A stretch of DNA of 64,000 nucleotides from Erythrobacteraceae bacterium (GTDB lineage: Bacteria; Pseudomonadota; Alphaproteobacteria; Sphingomonadales; Sphingomonadaceae), in contig JAIXPX010000052.1 in assembly GCA_027486035.1 (NCBI GenBank), positions 58,223-122,222 on the forward strand, given 5' to 3'. This document shows positions 20,657-28,142 of the stretch, one piece after another; the first letter of the stretch is position 1; each line of letters begins with the position of its first letter. The position numbers and the translations under genes are program-made. The notes beneath the pieces were generated by a model. The model worked only from the letters and a program-made list of their open reading frames with translations, ran no database searches and had not been told where the DNA came from.

Positions 20657-21456
20657 CCGCGCGCCGCCTCGCCACGCGCATGGTGCCCAAGGTCTGGGGC
20701 CGCAACACGCTCCCTGCGCCCTTCGCGGCACCGCCCGGCGAAAGGATCGGCGAGATCTGGTTCGAGCCCCCGCCCGAGCTGCCGCAGGTGCTGGTCAAAT
20801 ACCTCTTCACCTCGGAGAAGCTGTCGGTTCAGGTTCACCCCTCCGAGGCTTCCGCGCTGGCCGGCGAGGCGGGCAAGGAGGAGTGCTGGCTGGTGCTGGA
20901 GGCTGAGGCCGATGCCCGGCTCGCGATCGGCTTCGAACGCGAGGTTACCCCGGCCGAGATCGCGGCTGCGGCGCGCGACGGGAGCATCGAGAGCCTGCTC
21001 ACCTGGCACCCGGCGCGGCCCGGCGATTTCTTCTACCTGCCCGCCGGCACCGTCCACGCGATCGGCCCGGGCCTCGCGCTCGTCGAGGTCCAGCAGACCA
21101 GCGACACCACCTTCCGCCTTTACGATTATGGCCGCCCGCGCGAACTCCATCTCGATCGCGCGCTCGCGGTGGCCGAGGGCGTGCCCCATCCCGCCGCGTA
21201 TCGCCGCTCGGTCGCGGGCGGTGCGGCGGTGCTGGCCACCGGCCCGCACTTCCGGCTCGACCGGATCGAGGGGGAGCCCGATGCGGCCACGCTCGCCGCC
21301 TATCGGGGGGTGCTGCTGGCGTTGCCGCTGGCGGGGGAGGTTTCGGCGAGGGACGGCTCGGCCCGCGCAGGGGCGGGGGAATGCCTGGTTGCAGAAGGGC
21401 TGGACAGTCTCGATTTCAGCGGGGCAGGCGTGACCCTGCTGACCCGCGCGGCCTGA
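20653..21456 (+). CDS. manA: Class I mannose-6-phosphate isomerase
   Basis: The 267-residue protein starts at GTG 20653 within GTGA, overlapping the manC stop. Translational coupling supports this start over longer options. Type I PMI motifs are present: KYLFTSEKLSVQVHPSE with zinc-ligand His, and FFYLPAGTVHAIGPGLALVE. The enzyme interconverts fructose-6-phosphate and mannose-6-phosphate. The length fits the short bacterial form rather than the ~390-residue E. coli type. With manC it provides two of the three steps to GDP-mannose; phosphomannomutase is not in the window. Confidence 0.9.
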   Translation: MTARRLATRMVPKVWGRNTLPAPFAAPPGERIGEIWFEPPPELPQVLVKYLFTSEKLSVQVHPSEASALAGEAGKEECWLVLEAEADARLAIGFEREVTPAEIAAAARDGSIESLLTWHPARPGDFFYLPAGTVHAIGPGLALVEVQQTSDTTFRLYDYGRPRELHLDRALAVAEGVPHPAAYRRSVAGGAAVLATGPHFRLDRIEGEPDAATLAAYRGVLLALPLAGEVSARDGSARAGAGECLVAEGLDSLDFSGAGVTLLTRAA

Positions 21457-21459
21457 GCC

Positions 21460-24015
21460 TCAATCGCCCGCCAGCAGCCGCTCGATCTCGGTCATCCCGT
21501 AAGGCTTGCGCAGCACCGCTTCGGCGCCGAACCGCGCGAAGCTGGCCGCGCCTTCGGCATAGCCCGTGGCCAGCACGAAGCGCACGCCGGCGGCGCGCAG
21601 CGCCTCGGCGATGGGTTGCGAGGATTCACCGCCGAGGTTGAAATCGATGATCGCGAAGTCGGGCGCCTGTTCGGCGATCGCTGCCAGCGCGGCTTCCACC
21701 GAGCTTTCGAGACGGACCTCGCCAACCCCGAGGCGCTTGAGGTTCTCCTCGGTATCGAGCGCGATGATGATGCTGTCTTCGACCACCAGCACCCGCGCGG
21801 GCTGGGACGCGGCGGCGGCAGGACGGGCTGTGGGGGCCGGGGCAGGCGCGGATGCGGGCGCAGGGCTGCGGCGGGCCGCGCCCCCGGGGGCCGAGAGATA
21901 GCGTGCCGGGACAAGGAAATCGGCCTCCAGGCCCGCGAGGCGGTAGCGCACATCGGCCTCGCCCTGAAGGTCGTGGGGGATCGAGCGGGTTATGATCGTC
22001 GAGCCGAAGCCGTGGCGGGTCGGTGCGGTGACCGGCGGGCCACCGGCCTCGCGCCAGCCGATCGCAAGGTCGCCGAAGGCCGTGCGTGCGAGGCTTACCT
22101 CGACTGTCCCGGCGCTGGCGGAAAGACTGCCATATTTCGCCGAGTTCGTGGCGAGTTCGTGCACCACGAGAGCGATGATGGTGTAGGCCTCGGGGCTGAT
22201 CAGCACATCTTCGCCCCGCAGCCGGAAGCGCGCCCGGTCGATGCCGCCATAGGGGGCAAGCTCGCCCTCGATCAGCCGGATAAGGCTGGCCGGGCCCCAG
22301 TTCTTCTCGGTGATGTTGTCATGCGCGCTGGCGAGTGCCGCGATGCGCCCGCCGATGATCGCGGCAAAGCCGGGCACTGAAAGCGCCTCGGCCTGCGACT
22401 GGGCGACCAGCGCGCGGATCAGGCCGAGAATGTTGCGCACGCGGTGGTTGAGTTCGGCGATCAGCAGGTCCTGCTGTTCGGCCGCGCGCGCGCGCTCGCG
22501 GGTCAGATCCTCGCTCATGCGCAGGATCACCTCGATCAGCGTGCGGCGCAGGCGGGCGGCAATCTCGCACTCCTCCGCGCTCCACTCGGCGCTGTGGCCG
22601 CGCACGGTCTCGTGCCAGGCGGCAAAGCTGGCGCGCGGCTGGAGCAGTTCGCCCGGCGCGGCGGCGGCTTTCTGCGGGTTACCCGCCCAGGTCACGGTGC
22701 GCTCCAGCGGACGGCGCCACAGCACCAGCGAATCGCGTGTGCCGCGCGACAGCGGCAGCACCAGAGCGCCCGCCGCGCGGCCCGCGAAGGACGCGGCCTC
22801 GGCGATCTGGTCGGCAAGGCGGGTCGAGGCGTGGGTCGCACCGCCCAGCGTGCTGGCGAGCAGGGGGGCGATGATCCGGAACTCGGCCTCCTCCGGTGCC
22901 TCGCCGCTGGCGCGGTATTCGCCATCGGCGAACAGCGAGATGCCGTCGTGCGGGATGGTGCCGCGCAGCAGCTCCTCGATCATCGGCAGGCTTTCGGCAA
23001 GAGCGACCCCGCCCGCCATGCGCAGCAGCAGCCGGTCGTTCAATTGCCGGGCCCGCTCGCGCAGGGCCTCGGCCTGGGCCACCAGTATCCGGTCGAGCAT
23101 CAGCGAGAAGGTCTGGCTCAAAAGCTCCGCCACGGTGCGCAGCGAGTAGGGCGGCAGGCGGGCCCCGCGGTGGTGGCAGGAAATCATCCCCCACAGCCGG
23201 TCGTGCCGGACGATGGCGATGGCAAGGCTCGCGCCCACGCCCATGTTGCGCATATAGGCGAGGTGCATTGCCGAGTGCGAACGCAGCATCGACATCGACA
23301 GGTCGAGCGGCGCGTCGCCCGGGCCCGATGCGGGAAGGATCGGCACGGCGGGCGCGTTCATGTCGGCGATGATGCGGAAGCGGTTGCGGCGGAACAGCTC
23401 GCGCGCCTGCTGCGGGATGTCGGCGGCGGGGTAGCGCAGACCCTCGAACGACTCGAGATCCTCGTGGCGGTCCTCGGCGAACACCTCGCCGCTCTCGTCG
23501 GGGTAGAAGCGGTAGATCATCACCCGGTCATAGTCGGTCATCTGGCGCACCAGCCGGGCGGCGGTGTCGCACAAGACGCCAAGGCTGGAGGCCTGTTCGA
23601 GCTGGGCGATGACGGGCACGATCATGCTCACATGATCGGCGAAATCATTGCGGGCATGGGGCTCGAATTCGATCACACCGAGGCCGTGGCTGTGATGCAC
23701 GGCGCAATCGAAGGGGCGATTTTCCGCTGATAAGTCAAGGCCGAAGCGCCGCTCGATGGCATCGGGAGCGGTGGCTGCGGCGAGGGCGGCGGTGAGGCTG
23801 GCGAGGGCCGGAGCAGCGATCACCTGCGCCAGCGGCGTGCCGGTTTCGGGCAGGGCCGCAAGGCCGAGGAGCTGTGCGACATTGGCCGAGGCATGGACGA
23901 TCCGCCCTGCGCCATCGACCGTGATCAGCCCGCCAAAGCTCTGCACCGCGCCGATATGGTGGATCGGCTCGCGGTCGCATTCGGTCAGCGTGTCGGTGCG
24001 CTGGTGGAGGTTCAT
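21460..24015 (-). CDS. bphP: Bacteriophytochrome with HWE-type histidine kinase and C-terminal receiver
   Basis: The 851-residue protein has the canonical photosensory core. The PAS domain carries the biliverdin-attaching Cys13 in LTECDREPIHHIG. The GAF domain has YPAADIPQQARELF and the HSAMHLAYMRNMGVGAS segment with a chromophore-contacting His. The PHY domain has a PRASF tongue motif near LLQPRASFAAWHETVRGHS. The kinase follows with LNHRVRNILGLIRALVAQS (HWE/HisKA_2 type). A receiver domain ends the protein, with the phosphoacceptor Asp in DFAIIDFNLGG. The receiver at the C-terminus makes it a red/far-red hybrid kinase. The heme oxygenase gene upstream overlaps it by four bases, so chromophore and apoprotein are made together. 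Confidence 0.95.
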   Translation of the reverse strand: MNLHQRTDTLTECDREPIHHIGAVQSFGGLITVDGAGRIVHASANVAQLLGLAALPETGTPLAQVIAAPALASLTAALAAATAPDAIERRFGLDLSAENRPFDCAVHHSHGLGVIEFEPHARNDFADHVSMIVPVIAQLEQASSLGVLCDTAARLVRQMTDYDRVMIYRFYPDESGEVFAEDRHEDLESFEGLRYPAADIPQQARELFRRNRFRIIADMNAPAVPILPASGPGDAPLDLSMSMLRSHSAMHLAYMRNMGVGASLAIAIVRHDRLWGMISCHHRGARLPPYSLRTVAELLSQTFSLMLDRILVAQAEALRERARQLNDRLLLRMAGGVALAESLPMIEELLRGTIPHDGISLFADGEYRASGEAPEEAEFRIIAPLLASTLGGATHASTRLADQIAEAASFAGRAAGALVLPLSRGTRDSLVLWRRPLERTVTWAGNPQKAAAAPGELLQPRASFAAWHETVRGHSAEWSAEECEIAARLRRTLIEVILRMSEDLTRERARAAEQQDLLIAELNHRVRNILGLIRALVAQSQAEALSVPGFAAIIGGRIAALASAHDNITEKNWGPASLIRLIEGELAPYGGIDRARFRLRGEDVLISPEAYTIIALVVHELATNSAKYGSLSASAGTVEVSLARTAFGDLAIGWREAGGPPVTAPTRHGFGSTIITRSIPHDLQGEADVRYRLAGLEADFLVPARYLSAPGGAARRSPAPASAPAPAPTARPAAAASQPARVLVVEDSIIIALDTEENLKRLGVGEVRLESSVEAALAAIAEQAPDFAIIDFNLGGESSQPIAEALRAAGVRFVLATGYAEGAASFARFGAEAVLRKPYGMTEIERLLAGD

Positions 24016-24653
24016 GCCCCGATGCCTTCAGGCGTCTTTTCGGAAACCTGCGCAACCTCGGCCACCCGCAGAAAATGGGCGAACACCGCTTCGGCCGCTT
24101 GCGCCGCGCCCTCGGCCTCGCCCCTGGCGGCGGGCTGTTCGATGCGGGTGCGCAAGGATTGCCAGAACCCCATCATGGCATCGTCGCCGAGGAAGGCGAC
24201 CGGCCATGCGCCGCCCCCGGTCCGGGCCACCTGCTTTGCAATCGCCCTGTTGCCCAGTGCGGAGCCGGCCAGCACCCAGGCCGCCCCCAAGGCGGCGTGT
24301 TTCACGTGAAACACGGCCTCCAACGCGGGGCTGGAAGGGGTCTGCATGGGGTCAAAGGGGGGGCTGGAGGCAGGCAGGGGCGCGTTCAGAGCCGCCAGAT
24401 CGCGTTCCAGCAGGGGGGTCTGCGCCGGCGGGACCAGATCGGCGGGCGCATTGGCGGCGAGCCACGCCTCGAGCGGCGCACGGGCAGCGTATTGCAGAGC
24501 GAGGAAGCGCGCATAATCGGCGCGGGTCTGCCAGCCGCTGGCGTCCTGCATCGCATGATCGAGAAGGTCGTGCGCAGCCACGGTCGCTGCCCTGAGGTGC
24601 GCGCGAAGGCTCGCGTCACTGCCGCCGAATGCCCCATCCCTGACCGGTGCCAT
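24012..24653 (-). CDS. bphO: Heme oxygenase (biliverdin-producing, BphO-like)
   Basis: The 213-residue protein shows the heme oxygenase fold: the proximal His28 in LRAATVAAHDLLDHAM and the distal helix AAWVLAGSALGNRAI near 124-138. It opens heme to biliverdin, the chromophore of the phytochrome encoded directly downstream with a 4-bp overlap. It is about 20-25 residues longer than the usual ~190. The excess falls at roughly residues 92-119, a Pro/Ser-rich stretch ending in FHVKH. That segment is exactly what a parS palindrome plus its G-rich array encodes in this frame (24298-24380). It therefore looks like an in-frame insertion that the enzyme tolerates. Confidence 0.88.
   Translation of the reverse strand: MAPVRDGAFGGSDASLRAHLRAATVAAHDLLDHAMQDASGWQTRADYARFLALQYAARAPLEAWLAANAPADLVPPAQTPLLERDLAALNAPLPASSPPFDPMQTPSSPALEAVFHVKHAALGAAWVLAGSALGNRAIAKQVARTGGGAWPVAFLGDDAMMGFWQSLRTRIEQPAARGEAEGAAQAAEAVFAHFLRVAEVAQVSEKTPEGIGA
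24298..24313. promoter_or_regulatory. parS site 2, inside bphO
   Basis: A perfect TGTTTCACGTGAAACA within the heme oxygenase coding sequence, read on the minus strand as the residues FHVKH (about 115-119). It is identical to the sites at 3236 and 49575. Confidence 0.9.
24325..24380 (+). repeat. Degenerate G-rich array next to parS site 2
   Basis: About four units follow parS2 on the plus strand: GGGGCTGGAA, GGGGTCTGCAT, GGGGTCAAAGG, then GGGGGCTGGAGG and looser G-tracts. The unit and side match the arrays at 3271 and 49602, although this copy is coding on the other strand. Confidence 0.65.
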
Positions 24654-24808
24654 CTGACCCGTCCCTTTCCGCCCGACCGGCTTTCAAGCCGCTCTACCCG
24701 CGATCCCGCGTCAGGCAAATTAGGCAAAAGTCGTGTCCAGCCAGTATGACACAGGTCGGATCGCAAGGCAATTGCGGCTCTCGGCTGCCCCCCTTTTGCG
24801 GTCCCCCG

Positions 24809-25108
24809 TCAGGGTGCGAGAAGCCGGCCGGCCTCTTTCTTTACGGCGGCCTCAAGCGGGCCCTTCATCACCGAGAGCAGCAGCGGCAGGTCCATCTCGA
24901 TGATGACCTCGTGCTCGCGGATCTCGACCCCGCCCGGGATCGACTGGCCCATCACCTCGGCGGTGATGGTCATGCGGTCCTCGTTCGGCCAGCCGGTCGT
25001 TACCCGGGCAAGGCCCGCCGGGAAGAAGCCGCCGATCTCGTCCGCGTGCCTGTGCATCCGGCGGCGCACCTCGTCCTTGCCGAGGGTATGGGGAAGGGCA
25101 ACGCGCAT
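24809..25108 (-). CDS. Polyhydroxyalkanoic acid system protein (PHA_gran_rgn-like)
   Basis: This is a 99-residue protein beginning MRVALPHTLGKDEVRRRM. It contains VTTGWPNEDRMTITAEVMGQ and a C-terminal EMDLPLLLSVMKGPLEAAVK, the pattern of the small polyhydroxyalkanoate-system family. Members are found with PHA-storage genes and are thought to act at granules or as START/SRPBCC-like binding proteins; the biochemical role is unsettled. It lies three bases downstream of the XpaC-like gene on the same strand and is probably the last gene of that operon. No PHA synthase is nearby. Confidence 0.75.
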   Translation of the reverse strand: MRVALPHTLGKDEVRRRMHRHADEIGGFFPAGLARVTTGWPNEDRMTITAEVMGQSIPGGVEIREHEVIIEMDLPLLLSVMKGPLEAAVKKEAGRLLAP

Positions 25109-25111
25109 GGC

Positions 25112-25939
25112 TCAGCGTTCCTGTTCTTTGGCCTGCTTCGCGGGGATCGCGGAGAAATCGGGCAGCGGCACGCCGGTGTCGGGCATCCCGCCCGCATCCT
25201 CCAGCGCCTCGGCCCCGCCATAGCGGTATTCGAGATAGCGGCTCCTGATCGCCAGATCATCGAGCGCGCCTTCCGCGAGGCGGCGCGTCACCCGGTCGAC
25301 CTCGCCCGAAAGCTTGTTGAGGCTCTCGACGAGGCGCTGATCGGCGGTCTTGCCGGCATAGTCCTCCTGGCGAAGGTGCGCGGGGATCTTGCGGTAATTG
25401 TCGATCGTCTCGGGGATGTATTCGCCCACCAGCTCGCGCACTTCGGCCATCGCCGGCTCGTTCTCGCCGAGGCCCTTGAGCTGGAGCCCCAGCGCATCGA
25501 GCTGCACGCCCAGCCGGTCGACCAGCACCTGTGCGGGCGGGGGAAGGGCGGGGCGCTGGGCTTCGAGCCACAGCTCGGTGCGGGCGACCATCTGGTGCGG
25601 GTTGCCCTGCTTCAGTTCCTCGCGCCGGGGCACCTTCACCTTGCCCGACACCGCGAATACGCCGACCGCGATGACCGTGGCGAGCAGCGTCGCCATGAAG
25701 CCCCAGAACAGCAGCGGGCCGATGACCGCGCTAAAGATGCCCGCGCCGATCCAGATCGCCACCACCGCCAGCGCGATGTTGCGCACGCGCTTCAGCAGGC
25801 TTTTCAGCTTCAGTTCTGCCGAGGCCTTGCCGATGCTCCCGCGGGACGCGGGGCGATGGGTGCCGCCATCACGCTGGGTGACGAGGCTGCGCTTGGCCTC
25901 GCGCAGGATGCGGTCGGATTCGGCGGTCGTATCGGGCAT
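25112..25939 (-). CDS. XpaC-like membrane protein
   Basis: The 275-residue protein has a charged N-terminal tail, two closely packed hydrophobic segments at about residues 54-95 and a long helical C-terminal domain. The transmembrane stretch includes IALAVVAIWIGAGIFSAVIG and FMATLLATVIAVGVFAV. Its position, abutting a TelA-family gene, is the standard setting of the XpaC (5-bromo-4-chloroindolyl phosphate hydrolysis) family. That family probably works with TelA in envelope stress or toxic-anion tolerance. The family assignment rests more on this partnership than on motifs. Its start codon shares a base with the telA-like stop. Confidence 0.7.
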   Translation of the reverse strand: MPDTTAESDRILREAKRSLVTQRDGGTHRPASRGSIGKASAELKLKSLLKRVRNIALAVVAIWIGAGIFSAVIGPLLFWGFMATLLATVIAVGVFAVSGKVKVPRREELKQGNPHQMVARTELWLEAQRPALPPPAQVLVDRLGVQLDALGLQLKGLGENEPAMAEVRELVGEYIPETIDNYRKIPAHLRQEDYAGKTADQRLVESLNKLSGEVDRVTRRLAEGALDDLAIRSRYLEYRYGGAEALEDAGGMPDTGVPLPDFSAIPAKQAKEQER

Positions 25940-27150
25940 TATTTATCCAGCGCGAGCAACGAAGGGGTTTGCGAGGCGACCTTCGCCTGCGCCTGCGCCT
26001 GGCCTTCGGCGCGGGCGATATAGCCCTTCGACCGCTCGACCTCGCTGGTGAGGACATTCACCGTCTGCTTCATCGAGTCGAGCGCGCGCACCTTGAAGGC
26101 GTCAACCTCGTCCATCGTGTCATAGATGTTCTGGAAGGCGCGCTGGAGCGTCTCCAGCGGGATCGTGCTGGCGGCGGCCTGTTCGTGGATCTGCGCGGTC
26201 TGTTCGCGCAGCAGCGTGCTGGTCGAATCGATGATGTCGCTGGTGGTCTTATTGAGCGCCGTGATCTGCCCCAGCACGAGGCGCTGGTTGGTCATCGCCT
26301 GCGCCACCGTCACCGCCGTGCGCAGCGCGCCGACGGTGGTGGTGCTGGCGCGATCGACGCCCTTCACCAGCTCGACATTGTTCTTCTTGACCAGATCGAG
26401 CGCGAGATAGCCCTGCACGCTCACCGCCATCTGGGTCAGCAGGTCCTGCGTGCGCTGGCGGACATAGAACAGCGCGCTCTCGCGCAGCGCCTTGGCCTTT
26501 TCGGGATCGGAGCTGTCGAGTTCCAGCGCCTTGGCCTCCAGCCGCTCGTCCAGCGTCTTGGCGATGTGGATCATCTGCTCCAGCTCGCCCATCGCCGCCC
26601 ACAGTTTCTGGCGCTCGGTATCGATCGCGGCGTTATCGAGATGCAGCTCCTTCTTCCCGCTTTCGAGCCGGGTGAGGATCGAGGCGATATGCCCCTGCGC
26701 GCTGGTGTAGCTGTCGAAGTAGTTCTTGATCCTGTTGCCGAAGGGAATGATCCCCAGGATCTTGCGCGGACCCGACAGCTTGCCCTGCCGGCCGGGATCG
26801 AGGTCTTCGACGGTGCGGCGCAGTTCGGCGAGGTCCTTGCCGACCGAACCGTCGGCATCCATCGCCCGCACCGGACGATCAAGGAAGCGGTTCGACATGG
26901 CGGCGGCGGCGCGGATCTGTTCCTGCCCCATGCGGGTGATCTGGTCGACCTTCTCGCCGAACTGGGGCGAGCGCGCATCGGCCGCGACCAGCTCGTCGAC
27001 GAAGGCGTCGACCTTGCTGTCGAGCTTGGATTTCTGCTCAGTGGTGACCGGCACGAGCCCCGCCGCCTTCTCGGGCGCGACGACCGGCACCGGATCGGGC
27101 GGGGTGAGGGTGAATTCGGTCGCGGTGGCGGTGGTGGTCTCGGTGCTCAT
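25939..27150 (-). CDS. TelA-family toxic anion resistance protein
   Basis: The 403-residue protein starts at the ATG complementary to 27148-27150. The family features are an N-terminal Thr/Pro-rich tail and a largely alpha-helical body. The segment IPFGNRIKNYFDSYTSAQGHI is the TelA hallmark, and the C-terminal ALNKTTSDIIDSTSTLLREQ helix follows. TelA/KlaA relatives were named for tellurite resistance, but their mechanism is not settled; many are stress proteins. There are no membrane segments, so it is a soluble partner of the XpaC-like protein encoded next. The operon telA-xpaC-PHA protein is led by a promoter-like sequence at 27203-27231. Confidence 0.88.
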   Translation of the reverse strand: MSTETTTATATEFTLTPPDPVPVVAPEKAAGLVPVTTEQKSKLDSKVDAFVDELVAADARSPQFGEKVDQITRMGQEQIRAAAAMSNRFLDRPVRAMDADGSVGKDLAELRRTVEDLDPGRQGKLSGPRKILGIIPFGNRIKNYFDSYTSAQGHIASILTRLESGKKELHLDNAAIDTERQKLWAAMGELEQMIHIAKTLDERLEAKALELDSSDPEKAKALRESALFYVRQRTQDLLTQMAVSVQGYLALDLVKKNNVELVKGVDRASTTTVGALRTAVTVAQAMTNQRLVLGQITALNKTTSDIIDSTSTLLREQTAQIHEQAAASTIPLETLQRAFQNIYDTMDEVDAFKVRALDSMKQTVNVLTSEVERSKGYIARAEGQAQAQAKVASQTPSLLALDK

Positions 27151-27202
27151 CTTCGTGCCTCGTGCTCCCTTCAGCCCTGCGCGCACGCGAGGCTCTCTCA
27201 CT

Positions 27203-27231
27203 GTATTAGTGATCTAAGACACGCCTTTCAA
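27203..27231 (-). promoter_or_regulatory. Sigma70-type promoter candidate for the telA operon
   Basis: Read on the minus strand, TTGAAA (27226-27231) and TAATAC (27203-27208) are 17 bp apart. They lie about 50 bp before the telA start in a locally AT-rich stretch. The -35 match is good and the -10 match is moderate. Confidence 0.5.
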
Positions 27232-27393
27232 GCGTGGGGTGCATGGTAGGTCGGATGGGGGTGGGCGTCTATCGCCGGTGTGGGGGTGGGAGCGTCCGCT
27301 TCGACGGGGTGGGAGACACAAGCTGCCGTGCAGGTATCGACCCCGAACCGGTCATGAACAAGGGCGCTAAGATTGTTGCCAGCTTATGGTTGT

Positions 27394-27813
27394 TCAACGC
27401 GGCTTCGTCAAAGGAACATTTACGGTAAGACGGTAGGCTGGGTCGATGAAGCTGAGGCACCAATTTATCGTTCGAAACAAGCCCACTTCGCTTTTGGGAT
27501 CAACCCTGATCCGGCAGATGTAATCATCCCCTTGGGCGCTAGAAACATCGTGATAGAGGTATGCAATTGCTGCCTCACCGGCCCCATATTGGAGGGTCGT
27601 CATGGCAATTTGACCACCCTGCGAATGCTCGCGGGCTATGGTAGTGCGCCTCAATGGCTCGGATTCTTGATCAATCAGTTGCTCAAGGGTTGCCTTGGTC
27701 TCCTCAGCCGAGGAGACAGGAAAGATGTCAGCCTCATGGCCTCCCCGATCTTCGTGCGAGAATGAGAACGCCGGGGCTAAGGACGCACCAGCAAGCAGCA
27801 AGAGCTTAAACAC
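27394..27813 (-). CDS. Hypothetical secreted protein
   Basis: I place the start at the GTG complementary to 27811-27813, because AAGGAG lies seven bases before it on the minus strand. The 139-residue product opens with a signal peptide (FKLLLLAGASLAPAFSFSH). It continues as a soluble alpha/beta-looking domain with two cysteines (YICRIRV near 100 and NWCLSF near 119) that could form a disulfide. I recognise no family. Codon use is clearly less GC-biased than in the neighbours, and the gene sits between an AT-rich gap and dispersed repeats. Recent acquisition is possible. The gap 27814-28142 holds only the repeats listed separately. Confidence 0.65.
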   Translation of the reverse strand: MFKLLLLAGASLAPAFSFSHEDRGGHEADIFPVSSAEETKATLEQLIDQESEPLRRTTIAREHSQGGQIAMTTLQYGAGEAAIAYLYHDVSSAQGDDYICRIRVDPKSEVGLFRTINWCLSFIDPAYRLTVNVPLTKPR

Positions 27814-27925
27814 ACTCAATCTCCTTACCAAGTTGGCACATCGCCAGGTACTTGAAGTACTGGGAAAAATCCACCCAATCCCGGTCATTCCCGATAGTTC
27901 GGCGCAACGCTGCAACCTGCCGCTA

Positions 27926-28013
27926 CCCGTCATCCCAGCGAAAGCTGGGACCCAGGGCGGCAAGCGCTGTCCTGTGAGGCTCTAGGCCCCAGCTTGCGCT
28001 GGGGTGACGGGGG
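27926..28013. repeat. REP-like inverted pair
   Basis: CCCGTCATCCCAGCGAAAGC begins a hairpin-forming unit at 27926. A near-identical unit lies inverted at 27985-28013, ending GGGGTGACGGGG. Each unit carries its own short palindrome (CCCAGC...GCTGGG). Confidence 0.75.
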
Positions 28014-28049
28014 AAACAGCGGTCAACTTCGTCTTCCCGGGCTTGCCTG

Positions 28050-28130
28050 CCCCGGCGAAGGCCGGGGACCCGGGATCCCGCTTCTTATGGCGCAGGAGAA
28101 AGGCAGCGGGGCCCCGGATCAAGTCCGGGG
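28050..28130. repeat. Two further REP-like hairpins
   Basis: CCCCGGC-GAAG-GCCGGGG (28050-28067) and CCCCGGATCAAGTCCGGGG (28112-28130) form short GC hairpins just past the stop of the fatty-acyl-AMP ligase gene. They may double as its transcript end, although no T-tract follows. Confidence 0.65.
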
Positions 28131-28142
28131 AGACGTATTTGG

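Noticed and set aside
27373..27765. A 130-codon plus-strand frame in the AT-richer patch
   Set aside because: The minus-strand gene there has a good ribosome-binding site and a signal peptide, so I favour that strand.
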